Source of the DNA: CAYFWF01 sp964346815
GTDB taxonomy: Bacteria > Acidobacteriota > Aminicenantia > Aminicenantales > Aminicenantaceae
Assembly (NCBI GenBank): GCA_964346815.1
Contig: CAYFWF010000030.1
Location: 1 to 20,977 of the forward strand
Length of the DNA stretch: 20,977 nucleotides
Direction: 5' to 3'
Every line of letters starts with the position of its first letter. Position 1 is the first letter of the stretch. Under the pieces are notes generated by a model. The model was not told the origin of the DNA. It saw only the letters and a list, made by a program, of their open reading frames with translations, and searched no databases. Shown here piece after piece: positions 8,172-14,236 of this stretch. Made by a program: the position numbers and the translations under genes.

Positions 8172-9491
8172 TCAGGCTTTGATGACGTTTTTTCTTTTCC
8201 GCTTCACGGCGTTTCGTGTATCGATGACCAGAGATGCATTCTTCACGATCCAGTCGAAGTCATACACAGAATGGTCGGTGGCGATGATGACAGCGTCCGC
8301 CTTTTTCAGCACCTTCTCAGAGAGGGAGACCGACCTCAAATCCAGGCCTGGATAATCCCTGTGTCCTTTGGATTCTGGAACATAAGGATCATTATAAGAG
8401 ATCTTGGCTCCTTTCTCTCGAAGAAGGCTGATGATTTTGAGAGAGGGAGACTCCCGCTGGTCATCCACATCCTTTTTATAGGCTACACCCAGGATCAAGA
8501 TTTTTGCTCCTTTGATGGATTTGCCCCGTTCATTCAGCGTCTCGATGGTCTTGGATACCACATAGTAAGGCATCAGCGTGTTGATCTCTCCGGCCAGCTC
8601 GATGAATTTGGTGGCGTAATCCACTTCTTTCGCTTTCCAGGTCAAATAAAAAGGATCGACAGGGATGCAGTGGCCGCCATATCCCGGTCCTGGAAAAAAG
8701 GGCATGAAGCCAAAAGGCTTGCTGGAAGCAGCCTGGATCACTTCCCAGACATCGATATTCATGCGCTCGAGAATCATCTTCATCTCATTGACCAGGGCGA
8801 TGTTTACAGAACGAAAAATATTTTCGAGAAGCTTGGTGGCTTCTGCAACCCGGGGAGCACTGACCGGAATGGTCAAGACCACGATCTGATCATAAAGAGC
8901 CTTGGCCACTCTCTTACATGAGGAGGTTACACCTCCCAGAACCTTGGGTATCCTCGATGTGGTGAAGACTTCATCTCCTGGGTTCTCTCTTTCGGGAGAA
9001 TAAGCCAGATAAAAATCTCTTCCCACCTTCAGCCCCGTGGTTTCGAGGATCGGGAGCATCTCCTCCTCTGTGGTTCCTGGATAAGTGGTGCTTTCGAGCA
9101 CCACCAACTGGCCTCTTCTGAGGTTTTCGGCAATGACCTGGGTGGTGTTCAGGACAAAAGAGAGGTCCGGATTCTTGTGTGCATCCAGGGGTGTAGGAAC
9201 ACAGATGACGATCACGTCGGCCTCGGAGAGGTTCTTGAAATCAGAGGTGGCTTCGAATTTTTTCCCTTTGATGAAGGATTTCAGGTCTTCGCCGGTGACA
9301 TGTTTTATGTAGCTCCTCGCTTTGTTCAGGGAACTCACTTTTTCCTTATCCACGTCAAAGCCTATGACCCGAAAGCCTGCATTCAGAAACGTTTTCACCA
9401 GAGGAAGGCCCACGTATCCTAGTCCTATAACTCCGATACACGCTTCTCTGTTTTTGATCCTCTTCTCTAAATCTGATCCCTTTTTTTCCAA
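8172..9491 (-). CDS. wbpA: UDP-N-acetyl-hexosamine 6-dehydrogenase (WbpA/TviB-like)
   Basis: A 439-aa nucleotide-sugar dehydrogenase of the UDP-HexNAc type. It has the NAD motif GLGYVG (23-28), CVPTPLDAHKNPDLS (97-111), ESTTYPGTTEE (133-143) and YSPERENPGD (164-173), which together resemble WbpA (UDP-GlcNAc 6-dehydrogenase) more than Ugd. The active site has K220 and N224 (TKLLEN), C275 in YGGHCIPVDP and D279. The C-terminal domain has GVAYKKDVDDQRESPS. The start is TTG at 9491, supported by GGGAG 6 nt upstream; the upstream epimerase stops 3 bp before it, so the two are probably translationally coupled. With that epimerase it could give UDP-GlcNAcA or UDP-GalNAcA. WecC (ManNAc dehydrogenase) is the main alternative. 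Confidence 0.88.
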   Translation of the reverse strand: MEKKGSDLEKRIKNREACIGVIGLGYVGLPLVKTFLNAGFRVIGFDVDKEKVSSLNKARSYIKHVTGEDLKSFIKGKKFEATSDFKNLSEADVIVICVPTPLDAHKNPDLSFVLNTTQVIAENLRRGQLVVLESTTYPGTTEEEMLPILETTGLKVGRDFYLAYSPERENPGDEVFTTSRIPKVLGGVTSSCKRVAKALYDQIVVLTIPVSAPRVAEATKLLENIFRSVNIALVNEMKMILERMNIDVWEVIQAASSKPFGFMPFFPGPGYGGHCIPVDPFYLTWKAKEVDYATKFIELAGEINTLMPYYVVSKTIETLNERGKSIKGAKILILGVAYKKDVDDQRESPSLKIISLLREKGAKISYNDPYVPESKGHRDYPGLDLRSVSLSEKVLKKADAVIIATDHSVYDFDWIVKNASLVIDTRNAVKRKRKNVIKA

Positions 9492-9494
9492 TGG

Positions 9495-10433
9495 TCACTC
9501 CCTTTCCTGGTACCATCTGATGGTTTCCCGCAGTCCCTCGCTCAAGGAAATTTTCGGTTCATATTCGAGCACCTCCTGCGCCTTGGCGATATCCGCATAG
9601 GAATGACGGATATCTCCAGGGCGGGGTTCCTCGTGGATAGGACGGATGTCTTTTTGCAGAATCTGTCTGATGCTCTCGAAAAGCTGGTTGACCGTGGTTT
9701 TATCTCCACAGGCTACATTGATGATCTCTCCAGATATTTCGGGCGCTTGGATGGCTAACCTGTTGGCTTCCACGATGTTGGCCACATAGGTGAAATCTCT
9801 GGACTGTTTCCCGTCTCCGAAAATGACAGGTCTTTCTCCCTGGATGATCTTGGTGATAAAAAGAGGAATAACGGCCGCATACTGGGAGAGGGGGTTCTGC
9901 CGCGGTCCGAAAATATTGAAATACCTCAGAGAGGCGGTCGGAAGGCCGAAAACGCGGCTGAACACCTGACAGAATTTTTCTCCGGCAAGTTTGGTCACAG
10001 CATACGGGGATAGAGGCACGCCCTCCAATCCCTCTTTCTTGGGGAGAATCTCATCGTCTCCATAGACTGATGAAGAGGAGGCGAAAACAAACTTCCGGAC
10101 CTTGTTTTCTTTAGATGCCCAGAGCAGGTTCAGCGTCCCTCCGGTATTGATTGCATGGGTCAGGACAGGATCTTCGATCGAGCGGGGCACTGACGGCAGG
10201 GCTGCCTCATGGAGCACAAAGTCCATTCCTTCCACAGCCTTCCTGCAGGTGTCGAGGTCTCTGATGTCCCCCTCGATAAGGTCTATCTCTGCCAGAAATT
10301 CGGCAATATTCTCCCTTTTGCCTGTCAAGAAGTTGTCCAGGACCCTGACCTCATGTCCTTGCTTCACCAGGTTTTCGACGAGATGGGAGCCGATAAATCC
10401 GGCTCCTCCTGTGACCAAGTATTTGCCCTTCAA
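9495..10433 (-). CDS. wbpP: UDP-sugar 4-epimerase of the extended SDR family (WbpP/TviC-like)
   Basis: An extended short-chain dehydrogenase/reductase that probably epimerises UDP-GlcNAc (or its uronate) at C4. It shows NAD motif TGGAGFIGSH, EAALPSVPRSIEDP (the SVPRSI element is typical of WbpP-type epimerases), the catalytic SSSSVYG and YAVTK (Y and K four apart), and RYFNIFGPRQNP. The frame is open to an ATG at 10493 (332 aa), but those first 20 residues are encoded partly by a palindromic repeat and there is no Shine-Dalgarno. I prefer the TTG at 10433, giving MKGKYLVTGGAGF (312 aa), with only a weak GTGA-type ribosome site. The WbpA-like gene follows 3 bp downstream. dTDP-glucose dehydratase or GalE activity cannot be fully excluded. 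Confidence 0.85.
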   Translation of the reverse strand: MKGKYLVTGGAGFIGSHLVENLVKQGHEVRVLDNFLTGKRENIAEFLAEIDLIEGDIRDLDTCRKAVEGMDFVLHEAALPSVPRSIEDPVLTHAINTGGTLNLLWASKENKVRKFVFASSSSVYGDDEILPKKEGLEGVPLSPYAVTKLAGEKFCQVFSRVFGLPTASLRYFNIFGPRQNPLSQYAAVIPLFITKIIQGERPVIFGDGKQSRDFTYVANIVEANRLAIQAPEISGEIINVACGDKTTVNQLFESIRQILQKDIRPIHEEPRPGDIRHSYADIAKAQEVLEYEPKISLSEGLRETIRWYQERE

Positions 10434-10487
10434 TTCCTGCTCACAGCTCCTAAATACGAGGCTTTGTCCCAAAATGCTGGGAAGCAA

Positions 10488-10587
10488 TGTCATTGCAGGT
10501 TGGGGAACAGCAAAGCAATCCCATTCGGAAAATGGAATCTTTCCTCATAAGAGATTGCCGCACTCCTTTCAGTCGCCCGCAATGACA
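10488..10587. repeat. Dispersed palindromic repeat, copy 2 (about 100 bp)
   Basis: Outer arms TGTCATTGCAGG (10488-10499) and CCCGCAATGACA (10576-10587) are inverted with one mismatch. Inside are the inner motifs AAAGCAATCCC and AAGAGATTGCCGCACTCC. It lies between the AlkP gene and the epimerase gene and overlaps the longest possible 5' end of the latter. Such GCAATGACA-type palindromes are common intergenic repeats in several bacterial lineages. Confidence 0.7.
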
Positions 10588-10681
10588 ACATAGAGCATTC
10601 TTTTTTTATCGTGCCTGCATTCTGTCAATTTGGAACAATGCCCATTATAATCATTCCCTTGAGTCTTAACATCTGATATTG

Positions 10682-12055
10682 TCATGTTCTGATTGGCGTT
10701 CCCCTCATATCCTTTGGAACCGGAAGGCCCATTTCACTCAGAATGGTCGGAGCGATGTCCAATATATTGGCATCTTTTCTCAGATTCATCTTATTTTGAG
10801 GATCATACAGAATATAGATTCCATCCTGGGCATGAACGGCATCATCCGGACCTGTGTCGTTCTCCAGAAGATATTTTGTGCCGTGCCCGAGAGTTCCGGC
10901 CGAGCGCCAATAAAGGTCATCGAAATAGATCATCAGGTCCGGGTAATCACCGTTAAGTTCCTGAAAATATTCCTGAGGTTTGATGATGCGCGTTATCCAC
11001 TCCTCCTCGCCGGGGCCTTTTAATGAAGACAGTCTCTCTATCAGAGATCCCCGTTCCTTCTCATAATCTTCAGGCTTGACCACACCCTGCATTTCTCTCC
11101 CTTCGATGTTGAGGAAGATACGGGCATAATACCCTCCCCATCCCCATGACCTTGTCCGGGACCAATCCACGTCCACCTTTTCCAGGCTGACCTGGGATTG
11201 GGGCGTTTCTTTGACCACAAGATCCCCCTGCTCGATCAGCCATTCGTTGATACAAAAAGCACCCTTCATCCTTTTGGCACCGTGATCGGAGGCAACAAGA
11301 ACGACGGTGTTTTTGTCGACATTCGAGAGGAACTCTCCTAGCTTTTTATCCAGGTCCTTGTAATACTCCATGATAGCGTTCTCATAAGGATTCCCTTCGA
11401 CATAGAGATGATGTTCGGGATCCATGTATTTCCAGAACGCATGCTGGATTCTGTCCACACCGATCTCGACGAACATGAAGAAATCCCAGGGTTTATTGGT
11501 GATGAGGTAGTTCATCACTTCGAATCTCTTCGCTGTCATCTCATAGGTCTGCTGGAGGAGTTTATCTTTGTCGTCTGTACGAAAGACCACATCGAAGATG
11601 TACTGGCCGAATTTCTCCTCGAGCTCTGCTCTGAGTTCGGGAGGATAGGTGTATTCTTTCTCGTTACCAGGCGTGATGAAACAGGAAATCAGATTCCCTT
11701 TGACCGGCTTGGGAGGATAACTGGGGGGAACGCTGACCAGGCAGCTCTGGCCGCCCTTCTCCCCGAGTATGTCCCAGACAGTTTTTTCTCTAATGGATTG
11801 GGATGTGGCAATCCAGATATCTTTATATGAATAGTCTTTCCTGTGACGGAACCCATAAAGTCCTAATCTCCCTGCATCCTTTCCCGTACACATCACCATC
11901 CACGCGGGTATGGTTATAGGGGGATCTGAACTCCGCAAATTGCCGTAGACACCGTTATCGATCAATTCACCGAGGACAGGCAGTTCCTTCTTCCGGTCAA
12001 ACACAATTTCTGCCGGCGAAGAGTCCAATCCGACAACCACCACTTTCTTATCCAT
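10682..12055 (-). CDS. Alkaline-phosphatase-superfamily phosphohydrolase, tail-less paralog
   Basis: A 457-aa AlkP-superfamily enzyme, paralogous to the one at 3165-4829. The metal and catalytic residues are all present: D11 (GLDSS), T48 (PITIPAW), D201 and H205 (VDRIQHAFW), D257 and H258 (SDHG), H408 (AVHAQDG). There is no signal peptide or membrane segment, so a cytoplasmic location is expected. It ends at PKDMRGTPIRT, the point corresponding to about residue 503 of the paralog, and so lacks the 50-residue extension with the ERLxxLGYID ending. The start is secure: AAGGAG lies 6 nt before the ATG. It is preceded by a 302-bp gap with repeats and then by the ribbon-helix-helix gene that carries the missing ending. 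The substrate is not known. Confidence 0.87.
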   Translation of the reverse strand: MDKKVVVVGLDSSPAEIVFDRKKELPVLGELIDNGVYGNLRSSDPPITIPAWMVMCTGKDAGRLGLYGFRHRKDYSYKDIWIATSQSIREKTVWDILGEKGGQSCLVSVPPSYPPKPVKGNLISCFITPGNEKEYTYPPELRAELEEKFGQYIFDVVFRTDDKDKLLQQTYEMTAKRFEVMNYLITNKPWDFFMFVEIGVDRIQHAFWKYMDPEHHLYVEGNPYENAIMEYYKDLDKKLGEFLSNVDKNTVVLVASDHGAKRMKGAFCINEWLIEQGDLVVKETPQSQVSLEKVDVDWSRTRSWGWGGYYARIFLNIEGREMQGVVKPEDYEKERGSLIERLSSLKGPGEEEWITRIIKPQEYFQELNGDYPDLMIYFDDLYWRSAGTLGHGTKYLLENDTGPDDAVHAQDGIYILYDPQNKMNLRKDANILDIAPTILSEMGLPVPKDMRGTPIRT

Positions 12056-12073
12056 CGAATCTCCTTATAAATT

Positions 12074-12102
12074 GGGATCGTTTCGTTCCGCGCGCAATGA
12101 CA
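12074..12102. repeat. Half copy of the dispersed palindromic repeat
   Basis: The sequence GGGATCGTTTCG...CGCGCAATGACA resembles one arm of the GCAATGACA-type repeat (compare 10576-10587). It lies in the leader of the AlkP gene, just upstream of its ribosome binding site. Confidence 0.45.
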
Positions 12103-12148
12103 TAAATGTCCTCTCAAGCTGATATAAACGCATTAAACAACGTGACAT

Positions 12149-12273
12149 TGTCATGGCGAGTGACCAAGGGTCGCGTGGCCATCTCATAGGGGTTTGCTTC
12201 GCTATGCTCGCAACAAGGCTTCATTTCATTCGCAACAACGGATCGCCATACCGCCACACTCCTCGCGATGACC
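12149..12273. repeat. Dispersed palindromic repeat, copy 3 (about 125 bp)
   Basis: Outer arms TGTCATGGCGAG (12149-12160) and CTCGCGATGACC (12262-12273) are inverted with two mismatches. It shares TGTCATGGCGAGTGACCAA and the inner GCGTGGCCAT with the copy at 18288. The centre is longer and holds a second GCTTCGCTATGCTCGC block. With the half copy at 12074 it accounts for most of the 12056-12357 gap between the AlkP and ribbon-helix-helix genes; I see no gene there. Confidence 0.75.
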
Positions 12274-12357
12274 CAGGAATTGATACATTCATAATAGTTG
12301 ATTTATCAAACTCATCAAAGCCCAGAACTGATCGATCGTTGAACTTGATCTCGATTA

Positions 12358-12573
12358 TCAATCGATATAGCCGAGTGCCTTGAGCCTCTCTTTGACTTTT
12401 TCTTCATCCTCTTTACTAAAGGGCTCTTCTGCCTCTTGCTTTTGAGAGAGGCTTTCTCTTAAAACCTTGGTCACGTAACTTGCCACAGAGGTAATCTCCG
12501 TATCTTTTATCTTTTCCTCGATCTGCTTGTACAAAGTCGTAGGAATCGAGATATTCGTGAACTCGCTGCCCAT
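12358..12573 (-). CDS. Small ribbon-helix-helix protein with AlkP-type C-terminal tail
   Basis: A 71-aa protein. Residues 5-42 have the pattern of a ribbon-helix-helix (CopG/Arc-like) DNA-binding fold: strand FTNISIP, helix LYKQIEEKIKDT, turn, helix SVASYVTKVLRESL. A charged linker (43-52) is followed by SKEDEEKVKERLKALGYID, matching 12 of 19 residues at the C terminus of the AlkP enzyme at 3165-4829. The gene is clearly expressed by design: AAGGAG lies 7 nt before the ATG, and a TTGAAA-N17-TATAAA promoter lies upstream. It is the first gene on the minus strand, ahead of the polysaccharide locus, so a role in regulating that locus is plausible. The palindrome CTGTACAG beside the -10 box may be its own operator. 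Function is inferred only. Confidence 0.8.
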   Translation of the reverse strand: MGSEFTNISIPTTLYKQIEEKIKDTEITSVASYVTKVLRESLSQKQEAEEPFSKEDEEKVKERLKALGYID

Positions 12574-12610
12574 TGTCTTTCTCCTTATTTCGTCGGATCT
12601 TTTATCCCTT

Positions 12611-12618
12611 CTGTACAG
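12611..12618. promoter_or_regulatory. Candidate operator palindrome CTGTACAG
   Basis: A perfect 8-bp palindrome placed just downstream of the TATAAA box, at about the transcription start of the ribbon-helix-helix gene. Ribbon-helix-helix proteins commonly bind short palindromes over their own promoters, so autoregulation is possible. A related TGTACAGG also occurs at the inner edge of the left terminal repeat at 12727-12734. Confidence 0.35.
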
Positions 12619-12626
12619 GAATTAGA

Positions 12627-12655
12627 TTTATACATCAGCTTCCTCTTTTTTTCAA
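12627..12655 (-). promoter_or_regulatory. Sigma70-type promoter of the polysaccharide locus
   Basis: On the minus strand TTGAAA (12655-12650), a 17-nt spacer and TATAAA (12632-12627) make a near-consensus promoter. Predicted start is near 12620, giving a leader of about 47 nt before the ATG at 12573. It is the best promoter seen on the minus strand and could drive the whole locus. Confidence 0.65.
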
Positions 12656-12703
12656 GGGGATGATCTCCCCTTGACTATCCATTAGGGGTGTGGCTTTATG
12701 CTA

Positions 12704-12730
12704 AAAAGTGGGGCTCTTTTCCATTTTGTA
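12704..12730 (+). repeat. Left terminal inverted repeat, perfect 27 bp
   Basis: Begins AAAAGTGGGGCTC and ends CCATTTTGTA. It is the exact reverse complement of 13166-13192. Confidence 0.9.
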
Positions 12731-12934
12731 CAGGCATAACTCTCGAGCCTGTCTTTACCATCAGGCATGTCCTCCGCTCTAGTTCGGATCTTTAACGCCA
12801 TTCCCTCATCGCCCTTCTCGGCAGCTCCGGAACTGCGCCCGTTAACTTTTTACTCCAACAACTCTATCCCTTGTTCCCGTGCTTGTCCGGATCTCTGATC
12901 TTTTAGCAAAGTCGTGCTCAATACATCCTCGCTG

Positions 12935-13092
12935 CCCGGCTCTGCCGGGTTCCCTCGAAGAACAACAGCGTTTGGAGAAACGCTGGTGGGGGTTCCAAGG
13001 GGGTATGCCCCTTTGGTCGCAGGGCGGAGCCCGAGAAGGGGAGGCAGGGAGCACAGCGAGCGTTGGAAGGGGGAAGTCAGTTCCCCCTCCAA
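12935..13092. other. Chain of five hairpins inside the inverted-repeat element
   Basis: Successive stems, all GC-rich: 12935-12949 (CCCGGC/GCCGGG), 12966-12985 (CAGCGTTT/AAACGCTG), 12995-13016 (AAGGGG/CCCCTT with flanking CC/GG pairing around a bulge), 13022-13032 (GGGC/GCCC) and 13063-13092 (13-nt arm TTGGAAGGGGGAA against TTCCCCCTCCAA, one bulge). The regular spacing suggests a folded RNA or single-stranded DNA structure; function unknown. Confidence 0.55.
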
Positions 13093-13165
13093 AGAGGTTC
13101 GGTAAGGCTAGATCCTCAATGCCGCTGCGGACACGCCTGATGTCTTTTCCCTCAGAACTAACGCA

Positions 13166-13192
13166 TACAAAATGGAAAAGAGCCCCACTTTT
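13166..13192 (-). repeat. Right terminal inverted repeat, perfect 27 bp
   Basis: Begins TACAAAATGG and ends GCCCCACTTTT on the plus strand. It pairs with 12704-12730 across 435 bp of unique sequence. Confidence 0.9.
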
Positions 13193-13213
13193 CGTAACAG
13201 AGTCTAGGGGTGC

Positions 13214-13242
13214 TTGACAAAGGGGAGTGTTTGTTGTTTATT
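13214..13242 (+). promoter_or_regulatory. Sigma70-type promoter of the phoH operon
   Basis: A consensus TTGACA (13214-13219) is followed after 17 nt by TTTATT (13237-13242), or after 19 nt by TATTAT. The -35 box begins only two bases after the right copy of TAGGGGTG, so the inverted-repeat element sits directly upstream of it. Confidence 0.5.
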
Positions 13243-13282
13243 ATGTATTAATGACGAAACACTATCTTCCTGCCATTTGATA

Positions 13283-14236
13283 ATGGAAAAAATCGAACAT
13301 CCCTATATCCGTAAAAGTGCCTTTTCCGGCGTGCTGGACAAAAATCTAAAGAAACTCGAAAAACGTCTGGGAGTGACTCTTGCGGTACGGGGCGACAGCC
13401 TTTTGATCGATGGCCCCCAAAACAGGGTGGATTTCGCCAGACGCTACTTCGATATAATCAAAGAGCTGGAAGAGAAAGGAAACTCTCTCAGAGAGGAAGA
13501 TTTCCATATCGCTCTTGACCTGTTAGAAGAAGGACAGGGGGACCGCGTCGGAGATTTTTTCCCCGCCAGGCCTCTGAACCTTTCAAGAAAATCCATAACC
13601 CCCAAGTCTCTCAACCAACAGGAGTACATACAAGCGATAAAAACTCATGACCTGGTTTTTGGAATCGGACCGGCCGGAACCGGGAAAACCTATCTCGCCA
13701 TGGCCGTAGCGCTCTCTTTCCTGCAGAATAAATCTGTTACCCGGATCATCCTTACCCGGCCTGCAGTCGAAGCGGGCGAGAAGCTGGGATTTTTGCCTGG
13801 CGATTTGCAGCAGAAGATCAATCCTTATCTCCGTCCTCTGTATGATGCCCTCTTCGATCTCGCCCAAACCGACCAAGCCAATCGTCTGATCGAAAACGGG
13901 ATCATCGAAATCGCTCCCCTGGCTTACATGAGAGGCAGGACTCTCAACAGCGCGTTCATCATCCTGGACGAAGCCCAAAACACCACCAAAGAACAGATGA
14001 AAATGATCCTCACGCGGGCAGGATTCGATTCAAAATTAGTGGTGACGGCTGACATCACTCAAATCGATCTTCCCCAGCCTCGAAAATCAGGAGTGCTCCA
14101 TGCCATACAGATCCTCGCTCATATCAAAGAGATTTCTTTCATACATTTCAACGACAAGGATGTGGTGCGCCATCCTCTGGTTCAAAAAATCATAAAGGCC
14201 TATGACAAGGCTGAATCCAAAGCTGCCAAGAGATAA
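13283..14236 (+). CDS. phoH: PhoH-family ATPase
   Basis: A cytoplasmic PhoH-like P-loop ATPase, probably acting on RNA, of 317 aa from this start. N-terminal KH-like region (about 1-70, with LGVTLAVRGDSLLIDG), then the ATPase domain: Walker A GPAGTGKT (129-136), TRPAVEAGEKLGFLPGD, YMRGRTLNSAFIILDEAQN with Walker B (217-233) and VVTADITQIDLP. The frame is open upstream to a TTG at 13214, but that codon is the -35 box of the likely promoter and the extra residues do not resemble PhoH. The ATG at 13283 was therefore chosen, although its Shine-Dalgarno is poor. It leads the operon phoH / HD hydrolase / ybeY / corC, an order seen in many bacteria. Confidence 0.93.
   Translation: MEKIEHPYIRKSAFSGVLDKNLKKLEKRLGVTLAVRGDSLLIDGPQNRVDFARRYFDIIKELEEKGNSLREEDFHIALDLLEEGQGDRVGDFFPARPLNLSRKSITPKSLNQQEYIQAIKTHDLVFGIGPAGTGKTYLAMAVALSFLQNKSVTRIILTRPAVEAGEKLGFLPGDLQQKINPYLRPLYDALFDLAQTDQANRLIENGIIEIAPLAYMRGRTLNSAFIILDEAQNTTKEQMKMILTRAGFDSKLVVTADITQIDLPQPRKSGVLHAIQILAHIKEISFIHFNDKDVVRHPLVQKIIKAYDKAESKAAKR

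Larger units (their letters stand above)
12692..13204. mobile_element. Non-autonomous inverted-repeat element (MITE-like, about 513 bp)
   Basis: Two 27-bp perfect inverted repeats, 12704-12730 and 13166-13192, share the core AAAAGTGGGGCTCTTTTCC. Outside them the match continues imperfectly (GGCTTTAT on the left versus GACTCTGT read inward on the right). TAGGGGTG lies just outside on both sides (12683-12690 and 13205-13212), as expected for an 8-bp target duplication, with one unmatched base at 12691. No transposase is encoded; short frames inside are not convincing. An 8-bp duplication with ends beginning GGCT would be compatible with ISL3-type mobilisation, but the family cannot be named safely. 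It separates the divergent promoters of the polysaccharide and phoH operons. It accounts for most of the 12574-13282 gap. Confidence 0.7.

Noticed and set aside
8163..8921. 252-codon plus-strand open frame
   Set aside because: Antisense to the WbpA-like dehydrogenase; a codon-bias shadow.
12351..12365. Stem TCGATT/AATCGA at the end of the ribbon-helix-helix gene as a terminator
   Set aside because: Only six weak pairs, overlapping the stop codon, with no T-run after it.
12153..12383. 76-codon plus-strand frame
   Set aside because: It is made mostly of the palindromic repeat and runs into the end of the ribbon-helix-helix gene on the other strand.
12842..13217. Several short frames on both strands inside the inverted-repeat element
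   Set aside because: They read through hairpins, have no family resemblance to a transposase and conflict with each other.
13214..13282. Upstream TTG start for phoH adding 23 residues
   Set aside because: The TTG is part of a consensus -35 box and the added residues (Cys-rich) do not fit the family.
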